Source: Chloroflexota bacterium
Lineage (GTDB): Bacteria; Chloroflexota; Ktedonobacteria; Ktedonobacterales; Ktedonobacteraceae
Direction: 5' to 3'
Assembly: GCA_021828635.1 (NCBI GenBank)
Contig: JAJZEJ010000839.1
Coordinates: forward strand, 1-7,824
DNA: 7,824 bases
In this document: positions 1 to 6,527 of the stretch, piece by piece
Numbering within the stretch: position 1 is the stretch's first letter
Layout of the letters: every line of letters starts with the position of its first letter
Made by a program: the position numbers and the translations under genes
Notes under the pieces: generated by a model
What the model saw: only the letters and a program-made list of their open reading frames with translations
Told to the model about the DNA's origin: nothing
Databases searched by the model: none

Positions 1-126
1 GGCGTCAACCGCGAAACATTTCTGATTGACAAAGATGGTGTTGTACGCAAAATCTGGCACAAGGTCAAACCGGACGATCACGCGCAAGAAGTGTTGGACG
101 CCATCGAGACGATGCACTTAGCATAA
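1..126 (+). CDS. bcp: Peroxiredoxin Q/BCP-type thiol peroxidase, C-terminal fragment
   Basis: Only the last 41 codons are present; the gene begins upstream of the window and ends at TAA 124-126. The fragment reads GVNRETFLIDKDGVVRKIW, then KVKPDDHAQEVLDAIE. This is the closing beta-strand/helix pattern of the BCP/PrxQ branch of the AhpC/TSA family (R-x-TFLID-x-DG-x-V, then K-V-K-x-x-x-H-x-x-x-V-L). From the family, the enzyme is a cytosolic thiol peroxidase that reduces hydrogen peroxide and organic hydroperoxides, usually with thioredoxin as reductant. The peroxidatic and resolving cysteines lie in the missing part and cannot be checked. A hairpin terminator follows 17 bases after the stop, so transcription probably ends there. 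The thioredoxin-fold superfamily is nearly certain; BCP rather than another AhpC/TSA member is likely. Confidence 0.82.
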   Translation, partial: GVNRETFLIDKDGVVRKIWHKVKPDDHAQEVLDAIETMHLA

Positions 127-143
127 CTATCAGCGTAGCAAAA

Positions 144-180
144 TTGCCCTCCATCGGAACAGATGGAGGGCAAATTGTAT
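144..180 (+). terminator. Intrinsic terminator after the peroxiredoxin gene
   Basis: A perfect 12-bp inverted repeat, TTGCCCTCCATC (144-155) and GATGGAGGGCAA (162-173), encloses the 6-base loop GGAACA. It is followed by an AT-rich tail with short T runs (ATTGTATTATTTACTTT) rather than a clean U tract. It lies 17 bases past the peroxiredoxin stop and 60 bases before the next gene, the expected place to end the upstream transcript. The stem is strong; the imperfect U tract is the only weakness. Confidence 0.8.
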
Positions 181-225
181 TATTTACTTTGTAAGCTATC
201 GTGCATAGATAAAGAAGATGGTAAC

Positions 226-230
226 AGGTG
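226..230 (+). promoter_or_regulatory. Ribosome binding site deciding the flavin oxidase start
   Basis: AGGTG lies 9 bases before ATG 240. The competing in-frame ATG at 273, which would start the protein right at the twin-arginine motif, has AAGGA (266-270) only 2 bases upstream, too close for normal initiation. The 240 start is therefore preferred and gives an 11-residue extension ahead of MNRREFL. Confidence 0.55.
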
Positions 231-239
231 ACGTAGAGT

Positions 240-1856
240 ATGATACTAAAAACGATGATCGCATTAAGGAAGATGAACCGCCGCGAGTTTCTCGCGCTCA
301 GCGCAATTAGCACACTCTCGGCGATGATTGCCGCCTGCCAGGGACAAACCGCACACGGTGCAGACCCAACACCGACGGCCAAGCCCAAAGTAACGCCCAG
401 CCCAACTGTGCAACCAACGCCGACGAGTGCCGACTGGTCAGCACTTGCCAGTAAATTGCAGGGAACTTTGGTGCTACCAAATAGTGCAAACTACGCGACC
501 GCACTACAATTATTTGATACACAATTCGATAGCATCCATCCCGCTGCCATTGCCTATTGCGCTTCTCCCGCCGATGTGCAGCAATGCCTCACCTTTGTGC
601 GCCGCTTCAATCTACCGCTAGCAGCGCGTTGTGGCGGCCACTCCTACGCAGGTTACTCAACCAGCACAGGATTAGTGATCGATATCACACGCATGAACAC
701 TGTTACCGTTGATACAACCACCGCAACGGCTACGATTGGAGCGGGAACGCGCTTAATTGATGTATATTCGGCGTTGGCTCAACATGGTGTGGTCATTCCA
801 GCCGGTTCTTGTCCCACCGTTGGCGTAGCTGGCTTGACGCTCGGCGGCGGTGCGGGTGTGCTTGGGCGCAAGTTTGGTCTAACCTGTGATAATCTGCTTT
901 CTGCACAGATTGTCACTGCCGAAGGCAGCGTCTTGACCTGCGACGCCAATAATCACGCAGACCTCTTTTGGGCTTTGCGTGGCGGCGGCGGTGGCAATTT
1001 CGGCATCGTCACCGCTTTTACCTTCCAGACCCACACCGTCTCGCAGCTTGCGACCTTTACGCTTGATTGGCCCTGGAGTAGCGCCGTCAATGTCGTTGAT
1101 GCCTGGCAACATTGGGGACCACAGGCCACCAATGAAGTCTGGTCGAACTGCCTGCTCCTGGCAAACAGTGACAAATCATCTGGACCAACCGTGCGCGTGA
1201 ATGGTGTCTATGTGGGCAATGTCACCGCGCTCAGTCCACTACTGCAACAATTAACCAGCCAGATCAACGTAGCACCAATCGGGAATTACGTGTACAATGA
1301 AACGTTGCTCAACACCATGATGATCGAGGCCGGTTGTTATGGCAAGAGTGTAGCCGAGTGTCACCTGCCCAGCCAGAATCCACAGGGCCAGTTACAGCGC
1401 GATACTTCTGCCGCCAAATCCGACTATTTCACCAGCCTCTTGCCGCGTCAAGGTATTCAGGTATTGGTCAACGCCATCGCGCAACGGCAGGCATCATCAA
1501 CACTTGGCGGTGGCGGCATCGGCATGGATACGTATGGCGGCGCAATCAACCGGGTGGCATCGGATGCTACAGCATTTGTGCATCGCAACGCGCTCTTCTC
1601 CGCACAATACAATGCTGGTTGGAACGCTAATGATCCTGCCTCGGTTGTCTCAGCGAACCATGCATGGCTCAACAATACGTGGCAGGCTATGCGCCCCTTT
1701 GCTAGCGGGCAAGCTTATCAGAACTATATCGACTCGAACCTGCCCAACTGGCTGCAAGCGTACTACGGTGCCAATCTGCCACGGCTCCAGAGTGTCAAGG
1801 CGACCTATGACCCTGGCAACCTGTTTCATTTCAAGCAGAGCATTCCGCTACCGTAA
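240..1856 (+). CDS. Tat-exported lipoprotein FAD-dependent oxidase, berberine-bridge (BBE) type
   Basis: A 538-aa flavoprotein of the VAO/PCMH superfamily with a C-terminal BBE domain. The N-terminus carries a twin-arginine motif (N13-R14-R15-E-F-L), a hydrophobic stretch 17-32 and a lipobox IAA-C33, so the folded, cofactor-loaded enzyme is predicted to be exported by Tat and lipid-anchored outside. A Pro/Thr-rich linker (about 42-63) follows. The FAD-binding domain spans about 98-265: CGGHSYAGYS contains His134, the usual 8-alpha-histidyl FAD site; AGSCPTVGVAG contains Cys191, matching the 6-S-cysteinyl site of bicovalent members; then LGGGAG and the ALRGGGGGNFGIV block (245-257). The BBE domain is about 491-536 (QAYQNYID ... 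YYGANL-RL ... YDPGNLF). Family members oxidise sugars, alkaloids or polyketides and pass electrons to O2, giving H2O2. The substrate here cannot be read from sequence. The gene is monocistronic and convergent with the SDR gene, with 5 bases between stops. Confidence 0.9.
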   Translation: MILKTMIALRKMNRREFLALSAISTLSAMIAACQGQTAHGADPTPTAKPKVTPSPTVQPTPTSADWSALASKLQGTLVLPNSANYATALQLFDTQFDSIHPAAIAYCASPADVQQCLTFVRRFNLPLAARCGGHSYAGYSTSTGLVIDITRMNTVTVDTTTATATIGAGTRLIDVYSALAQHGVVIPAGSCPTVGVAGLTLGGGAGVLGRKFGLTCDNLLSAQIVTAEGSVLTCDANNHADLFWALRGGGGGNFGIVTAFTFQTHTVSQLATFTLDWPWSSAVNVVDAWQHWGPQATNEVWSNCLLLANSDKSSGPTVRVNGVYVGNVTALSPLLQQLTSQINVAPIGNYVYNETLLNTMMIEAGCYGKSVAECHLPSQNPQGQLQRDTSAAKSDYFTSLLPRQGIQVLVNAIAQRQASSTLGGGGIGMDTYGGAINRVASDATAFVHRNALFSAQYNAGWNANDPASVVSANHAWLNNTWQAMRPFASGQAYQNYIDSNLPNWLQAYYGANLPRLQSVKATYDPGNLFHFKQSIPLP

Positions 1857-1861
1857 ACATG

Positions 1862-2632
1862 CTAAATGCCGCGCCCACCATCGACATCCAGCGTGATGCC
1901 CGTCACGCTACGCGATTCGTCTGAGGCCAGATAAAGCGCGGCATTCGCTACATCTTCCGCTTCGACCAGATGACCAAGCGGAATCGTGGCGACGAAACGT
2001 TGCACCGCCTCTTCTCTGGTTTCACCAAAGCCGAACTGCTCTAGCATGGGCGTGTTGGCCGCTACGGGGTTGATAGCGTTGACACGAATCTTGAAGGGCG
2101 CAAGCTCGATTGCCAGTGCCTTTGTCAACACAATCGCCGCACCTTTCGAGGCCGAATAGGCGCTCAGTCCAGGACGTGGACGCACACCAGAAATCGAGGC
2201 GGTGACGATAAAGCTACCACCACCCTGACTTTTCATGTGTGGCACTACGGCCTTTGCGGCGATAAAAATAGCGGTTGCATTCACATCCATGATGCGATGC
2301 CAGCGTACCAGATCAATCTCCTCAAACGGAATAGCTGCGAGTGGCACACCGGCATTATTGTAATAGATATCAATCTTGCCAAAACGCTCAATCGTCGTAG
2401 CGACAAGTTGATTGATGCATGCCTCGTCGGTCACATCGGCAGCGAAACCAAAGGCGCGTTCATCGCCTATTTCGTGCGCAACCTGCGAAACTTTCTGCTC
2501 GTCCAGATCAACGACTACGACTCGCGCTCCCTGTTGTACAAAAAGTTTGGCCGAGGCCAACCCCAGACCAGAAGCGGCACCCGTAATAATGGCGACTTTG
2601 CCTTCAAGACGATTAGCAGTATTGTTGCTCAT
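1862..2632 (-). CDS. SDR-family NAD(P)-dependent oxidoreductase
   Basis: A 256-aa classical short-chain dehydrogenase/reductase, full length for the family and probably a cytosolic tetramer. Seen in order: Rossmann glycine motif TGAASGLG (17-24); acidic Asp42 at the end of beta-2 (VVVVD), which in this family favours NAD(H) over NADP(H); D66-V after the third strand; NNAG (92-95); Asn118; catalytic Ser146 in TASISG; and the YSASK box with Tyr159 and Lys163, exactly 13 residues after the serine. NP near 178 and the C-terminal VTGITLDVDGG complete the fold. It should reversibly oxidise an alcohol or reduce a ketone or aldehyde. The resemblance is to the broad 3-oxoacyl reductase/glucose dehydrogenase-like group, so the substrate is undetermined. 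The ATG is supported by GAGGT ending 7 bases upstream on the minus strand. It is convergent with the flavin oxidase and divergent from the M48 unit. Confidence 0.93.
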   Translation of the reverse strand: MSNNTANRLEGKVAIITGAASGLGLASAKLFVQQGARVVVVDLDEQKVSQVAHEIGDERAFGFAADVTDEACINQLVATTIERFGKIDIYYNNAGVPLAAIPFEEIDLVRWHRIMDVNATAIFIAAKAVVPHMKSQGGGSFIVTASISGVRPRPGLSAYSASKGAAIVLTKALAIELAPFKIRVNAINPVAANTPMLEQFGFGETREEAVQRFVATIPLGHLVEAEDVANAALYLASDESRSVTGITLDVDGGRGI

Positions 2633-2711
2633 GGTTTACCTCATTTCTGCGTTGATCTTCTGCAAGGCTGTCCCTTTCAGGATTCGCCCAGGTAAATTCG
2701 CAGTAAAGATC

Positions 2712-2740
2712 AATATATGTTGTGTGCTGTGAACTGTACA
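2712..2740 (-). promoter_or_regulatory. Probable sigma70-type promoter of the SDR gene
   Basis: Read on the minus strand: -35 TGTACA (2740-2735), 17-base spacer, -10 TATATT (2717-2712). The -10 matches 5 of 6 consensus positions and the -35 matches 4 of 6. Transcription would start near 2705, leaving a leader of about 70 bases before the SDR ATG. Supported by position and spacing only. Confidence 0.45.
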
Positions 2741-2891
2741 TGTTGTCATTAAGAGCGTAACCCGAAGAGCCGCACAGTGTCAATATCATTGTTCAGAGCA
2801 ACGATAGGATAGTTCCTTTGGTATAACCTACGCAGTTGGCTCCATGCTAAACATGACATTCATATAGATAAAGGTTATATTATATAGCTTT

Positions 2892-2919
2892 TTGATAAAT
2901 TTATAACAAATGATAGAAT
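2892..2919 (+). promoter_or_regulatory. Upstream promoter (P1) of the small protein/M48 operon
   Basis: TTGATA (2892-2897), 16-base spacer, TAGAAT (2914-2919); both hexamers match the sigma70-type consensus at 5 of 6 positions. It is embedded in an AT-rich tract that could act as an UP-like element. It lies 57 bases upstream of the better P2, so the operon may have tandem promoters. In AT-rich DNA chance matches are common, hence moderate confidence. Confidence 0.45.
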
Positions 2920-2948
2920 AACCGTATGAATACTTAATTCCTATCTTC

Positions 2949-2977
2949 TTGTAATTTACCTGATCGGATTGTATAAT
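2949..2977 (+). promoter_or_regulatory. Main promoter (P2) of the small protein/M48 operon
   Basis: TTGTAA (2949-2954), optimal 17-base spacer, perfect -10 TATAAT (2972-2977). The predicted transcription start is near 2984, about 105 bases before the chosen ATG. The -10 box covers the TTG at 2969 that opens the longest reading frame, which argues that this TTG is not a start codon. Confidence 0.65.
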
Positions 2978-3056
2978 CTGTCAATAACACCATTCATTCT
3001 CAAAAAGAGAGCGTTTCCGCCGCCTTCAAGTGCTGGCAACTCCTGTAGTAGATGCA

Positions 3057-3074
3057 TCGTACATAAATGTATGA
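3057..3074 (+). promoter_or_regulatory. Small leader hairpin just before the start of the 166-aa gene
   Basis: TCGTACA (3057-3063) and TGTATGA (3068-3074) can form a 7-bp stem with one G-U pair and a TAAA loop. It lies in the leader made from P2 and sequesters the alternative in-frame ATG at 3071, leaving ATG 3089 free 14 bases downstream. A regulatory role is speculative; the structure is short and has no T tract. Confidence 0.3.
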
Positions 3075-3088
3075 AGAAAGTAGAACCA

Positions 3089-3589
3089 ATGAATCAATCA
3101 TTTGATACACAACTGATTATTAGTTTAGCGCGTGACATGGTTGAGCAAATGGCACCAAAGGAACTTCCTCTTTTTTCTGCCATTAGTGCTGACTATACCA
3201 GAAACCCTGATCGCACCCTCAAACAGCAAATAGCACAAGATAGCCCACTGGGTTTTGGCATGGGAGGGATGGAAAGCCTTCTGACACCTATTATTCTTGC
3301 CACAATAACTCAATTTTTTGCCCAGATTGGCGCTAACGTCGCCGAAAAGGGTACCCATACGCTCTTTCACCGTTTAAGAGAAAAAAAATCTCAGCACAGT
3401 GCTTCCAGTCAGCAAAGCGATCAGCCGGGTTGGCCGCAGTTGAACGCTACTGACCTGAAGCATATCCATGATCTTGCCTATCAGACCGCTCTCGAACACA
3501 AACAGGCACCATCAAAAGCTAAACAGTTCGCTGACACCTTTGTGGCAAATATGGCTATGAGAAATATTACAACGGAGAAGGACCAATGA
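3089..3589 (+). CDS. Small unrecognised protein coupled to the M48 peptidase gene
   Basis: A 166-aa protein whose family I do not recognise. The start is taken at ATG 3089, with a weak GAAAG (3076-3080) 8 bases upstream. The frame is open back to TTG 2969, but that codon lies inside the P2 -10 box, and ATG 3071 lies in a hairpin with no ribosome site. Visible parts: a polar helical N-terminus (LARDMVEQMAPKELPLF, 13-29); DYTRNPDRTLKQQ (35-47); a glycine-containing hydrophobic segment 54-85 (LGFGMGG, then TPIILATITQFFAQIG) that could be one membrane helix or an amphipathic helix; a charged, Ser/Gln-rich linker about 95-115; and a C-terminal helical segment 119-158 with regular Ala and Lys/His. 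No signal peptide and no catalytic motif are seen. Its stop overlaps the next start (ATGA, 3586-3589), so the two proteins are probably made together. A partner, adaptor or regulator of the peptidase is an inference from this coupling. Confidence 0.75.
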   Translation: MNQSFDTQLIISLARDMVEQMAPKELPLFSAISADYTRNPDRTLKQQIAQDSPLGFGMGGMESLLTPIILATITQFFAQIGANVAEKGTHTLFHRLREKKSQHSASSQQSDQPGWPQLNATDLKHIHDLAYQTALEHKQAPSKAKQFADTFVANMAMRNITTEKDQ

Positions 3590-6495
3590 GTTCGCTCCCC
3601 TCGCTCTCCCCACGTTGGCTGCGGTTCGACCTACGAACATTTTCAACGGATACGGAGCGCCGTTTTTACTTATTGATTTTTGCAATCCTTAGCACCAGTT
3701 TGTACATTTTTCATGCTGAGCTTGTTAGTTTGCCGCTAAGTTCACAATATGCAAGCTGTATTAGTACATTTCTCTCGAATTCCTCAACAAATACATCCAC
3801 CATCAGCGGATTACCTTATCAGTGTAGTTGGCAAGTCGATAGCCTGCTTATCCTATCGTCACTAGTAGGCGAACTGGCAATACTCGCTCTTGCGTTCCTA
3901 ATTTACTGGTTTCTTCCTGCCTGGAAATGCCGACGAGAACAGCTTGCGCCAATGCAGGAAAGCGAGCTAGCAGGAGTTATCACCTCTATAGAAAAGCTTC
4001 GCCAGGAATATATTCCGGCAGCGCGTCTCCATTATGTCTTAAACCCAAGCTCTTCCGCAGACCCCTATGTTTTTGGCCACATAGGAAAATATTATCTTTC
4101 TCTCTCTGGAAGCTTTGTTCTACTATTTTTCATTAATCAGGAGACTTTTCAAAAATTTCACGCAAGAACTTTACATGAAATATCTCATTTATATAATAAA
4201 GATGTCAATAAAACTTATTTTACCATAACAATCTGGTATGCCTTTGTAATAATCGCATTACTACCATATCTTGCATTCTTATTACTGATCCTTTATCTTG
4301 ACCCTCATGGGGGAGCTAACTTTGCCCTGAGTGGTGTACTGAGCGTCCTGGCTATGACAACGCTGGTCTACCTCATCCGTGCATCGGTGTTACGCTCTCG
4401 TGAGGTGTATGCAGATATGCACGCCGCACACTGGGCTGACTCTCCAGAAATACTAATACAAGCTCTGAACCTGTCTACAACCAAACCCGCACCAGAAAAG
4501 AGGTTCAGTTGGCACAGCATCTTCAGAGCTTTCAAAAACCATCCCGATGCATATACACGGCAGATCAATATCCAGCAACCACAAAGGGTATTTCATCTGA
4601 AGTTTGGAGAAGCACTTGTTATAGGTATCACATTAGGAATAGCTCTTCCCTCTATTCACGATACATTCAGCATCATTAGCCAGCTTCTTTCTGCATGGAT
4701 ATTAAGGGTAACATACCCGACTGAATACCTTGATCCTGGTACCTTGTTCCTCTGCCTATTTGCTGTTCTCTTCATCATTGGGCCGATGATCTGGCGTGCT
4801 ATGCTCGTCGCACGTATTCAGCAGCAAGAACTGCATGGAACAGGCCGGCTCGGGCTTTGCCTGGCAGCAGGTCTGACGCTGGGATTTTCTCTATCACTTT
4901 ACTTTACTCCTCTCGCCACATTTTACGAAGTCAATATCCAAACGATCTTCTTCTATGTTGTTCCCTGGATACTTCTGCTCGCACTTGGATTAGCCAGTTT
5001 CTGCAAATGGCTGGCACTGCTTGCTTCGCTCTGGCTAGAAGTCGTGAACACACAAAGATTTTTTCGTTTCGTCTCCCGTATTAATTTTGTCGTTGCTGGC
5101 CTAATTCTGACTGTCGGATTAGCGATTTTCTCCTATTATCTTCTGGCAACATTAGGGTACCTGCTACAAGGTAATCTAAGATTGAGTATCTTAACACATC
5201 CTATATCATTACAAAACTCATCTAATATCTATCTTTACATACTCATTATCTTTTCATTTTTTGTTCACGATTTAAATACGCTCTACCTATTCCTCACACT
5301 GGCTGGTCTTGCGGTATTTCCTCTGCTTTCCTGGTTCTGGTATAGAAGGAGATTGCCCATGAGAAAGTTTCAATGGGCGCTCGCTGATTTCACGTGGCTA
5401 CAAGCACCAACTCCCCCCCAAAGTCCGTTTCGTCTGTATACAGTTGTGCCTATCGCTCTAGTTGGCAGCCTTATCTTCTGTACATTGCTCCTGGCTATCC
5501 ATCAAGGGCTATTATATTTCGTGGGCGTTCCTACTTTAACACCTTACGGAGTAGCACTTTTTTACGTTCAGATTGGATTTGCCGCGCTGTTTCAAGCCGC
5601 TATCGCGGCCATCATCTTCATACAAACGCGCCCTCTAGGGACTGCCAATGCATTCTTTGGGGCATTCCTAAGCGGATGCATGATAGCTATCGGCACGTTT
5701 GATATCTACAGCTTATTGGGGGGAACACTTGGTGGATCAATCGCTCCTGTGTTTTTCTGGACTATCCTTTTCTATAACGTGAATTGGGGAACATTATGTA
5801 CATTGGGAACTTTGATGATGTTGAAGGGAATAATGCGCTCTAAACCGCGTGATCAATTACAGTCGAGAGAAATGTCGCAAGCCAAACCACGCGACCAGCA
5901 TAGATGGTACCTGCTGCTCATTTTCATTCCATGCATTATTCTCATCATCGGAGCCATTATCCTGCCTCAGTTGTTGGTAGTAAATGCAAGTGAACAGAGC
6001 CAAATAGTGGCATATAACACAAGTATCGTGAAAAATGGCGACTTTGAGGAACCGATTGTCAGCCCAAACGCTTTTGTAGAATACAATGCCGGACACTCTT
6101 TTCAAGGCTGGGCGGTTGCCTCTGGAAGTGTTGATCTGATCGGCAGCTACTGGCTTTCCGCGCATGGCAATCAATCGCTTGATCTTGATGGCTCCAATGC
6201 AGGAACAATTTACCAGGATTTGCCTACCAGTTCAGGAACAAGCTACACACTATCTTTTTATCTGGCGGGTAATCCAGTCTGTGCGCCTCCTGTGAAGCAA
6301 ATGCAGGTATGGTGGGGGTCTACCCTGGTTGCTACGTTATCATTTGACATCACTGGTCACTCTACTATTACTATGGGGTGGCAAAAACACAGTTATAAAG
6401 TTCAAGCTACAAGTAGTATCATACGCTTACGTTTTGTAAGCATGACACAATCCGCCTGTGGTGTAGCATTAGATGCTATTTCTGTCACCCCGTAG
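3586..6495 (+). CDS. Polytopic M48-like zinc metallopeptidase fused to a C-terminal choice-of-anchor C/DUF642-like domain
   Basis: A 969-aa protein. Its first third matches M48/HtpX-type peptidases: TM helices about 27-43 and 86-110, HEISH zinc motif (His197, Glu198, His201), TM about 212-238 and 247-266, third ligand Glu273 in SREVYAD, and the family HP-x4-R element (H319-P320, R325). All expected catalytic residues are present. Residues about 340-745 add roughly ten more hydrophobic helices of unknown role. A basic segment (751-773) and a last TM (774-798) lead to a domain at about 813-969 with NGDFEEP, GSVDLIGSYW, NQSLDLDG and YLAGNP, typical of choice-of-anchor C/DUF642 beta-sandwich domains that may bind carbohydrate. 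Positive charges (112-118, 585-594, 751-773) put the zinc site in the cytosol and the C-terminal domain outside. HtpX proteins are about 290 aa, so this is a greatly extended form. The start has GGAG 8 bases upstream and overlaps the previous gene by 4 bases. Substrate unknown. Confidence 0.88.
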   Translation: MSSLPSLSPRWLRFDLRTFSTDTERRFYLLIFAILSTSLYIFHAELVSLPLSSQYASCISTFLSNSSTNTSTISGLPYQCSWQVDSLLILSSLVGELAILALAFLIYWFLPAWKCRREQLAPMQESELAGVITSIEKLRQEYIPAARLHYVLNPSSSADPYVFGHIGKYYLSLSGSFVLLFFINQETFQKFHARTLHEISHLYNKDVNKTYFTITIWYAFVIIALLPYLAFLLLILYLDPHGGANFALSGVLSVLAMTTLVYLIRASVLRSREVYADMHAAHWADSPEILIQALNLSTTKPAPEKRFSWHSIFRAFKNHPDAYTRQINIQQPQRVFHLKFGEALVIGITLGIALPSIHDTFSIISQLLSAWILRVTYPTEYLDPGTLFLCLFAVLFIIGPMIWRAMLVARIQQQELHGTGRLGLCLAAGLTLGFSLSLYFTPLATFYEVNIQTIFFYVVPWILLLALGLASFCKWLALLASLWLEVVNTQRFFRFVSRINFVVAGLILTVGLAIFSYYLLATLGYLLQGNLRLSILTHPISLQNSSNIYLYILIIFSFFVHDLNTLYLFLTLAGLAVFPLLSWFWYRRRLPMRKFQWALADFTWLQAPTPPQSPFRLYTVVPIALVGSLIFCTLLLAIHQGLLYFVGVPTLTPYGVALFYVQIGFAALFQAAIAAIIFIQTRPLGTANAFFGAFLSGCMIAIGTFDIYSLLGGTLGGSIAPVFFWTILFYNVNWGTLCTLGTLMMLKGIMRSKPRDQLQSREMSQAKPRDQHRWYLLLIFIPCIILIIGAIILPQLLVVNASEQSQIVAYNTSIVKNGDFEEPIVSPNAFVEYNAGHSFQGWAVASGSVDLIGSYWLSAHGNQSLDLDGSNAGTIYQDLPTSSGTSYTLSFYLAGNPVCAPPVKQMQVWWGSTLVATLSFDITGHSTITMGWQKHSYKVQATSSIIRLRFVSMTQSACGVALDAISVTP

Positions 6496-6527
6496 CGCGT
6501 AATTCAGTTTAGTATGAAAGACTACTC

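Larger units (their letters stand above)
2633..3088. other. AT-rich divergent intergenic region between SDR and the M48 unit
   Basis: About 450 bases without a supportable gene. The SDR-proximal part holds the SDR leader and promoter. The stretch 2840-2980 is very AT-rich (2881-2940 is about 20% GC by hand count) and holds two plus-strand promoters. The last 100 bases are the leader of the small protein gene. Between about 2741 and 2870 I see nothing definite: no hairpin followed by a T tract and no coding pattern on either strand. Confidence 0.7.

Noticed and set aside
175..211. Possible promoters for the flavin oxidase (TTGTAT-N16-TATCGT, or TTTACT-N17-TAGATA).
   Set aside because: Each combination has a weak hexamer and the first overlaps the terminator tail. 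A promoter must lie here since a terminator precedes the gene, but I cannot choose between candidates.
1504..1896. A 130-codon plus-strand frame across the end of the flavin oxidase.
   Set aside because: It runs in another frame of a gene whose BBE domain is clearly coding; its composition (many His, Arg, Trp, Cys) is typical of a shadow frame.
2237..2732. Plus-strand open frames over the SDR gene (152 and 106 codons).
   Set aside because: They are antisense to a well-conserved SDR, have no protein-like motif and no ribosome site.
2822..2923. TATAACC (2822-2828), GGTTATA (2873-2879) and ATAACC (2918-2923) as inverted operator half-sites.
   Set aside because: Six- to seven-base matches in 100 bases of AT-rich DNA are expected by chance, and the spacings are irregular.
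6496..6527. Bidirectional terminator between the M48 gene and the P450 gene.
   Set aside because: Only a 3-4 base pairing (AGT...ACT) can be drawn; no real stem or T tract is present.
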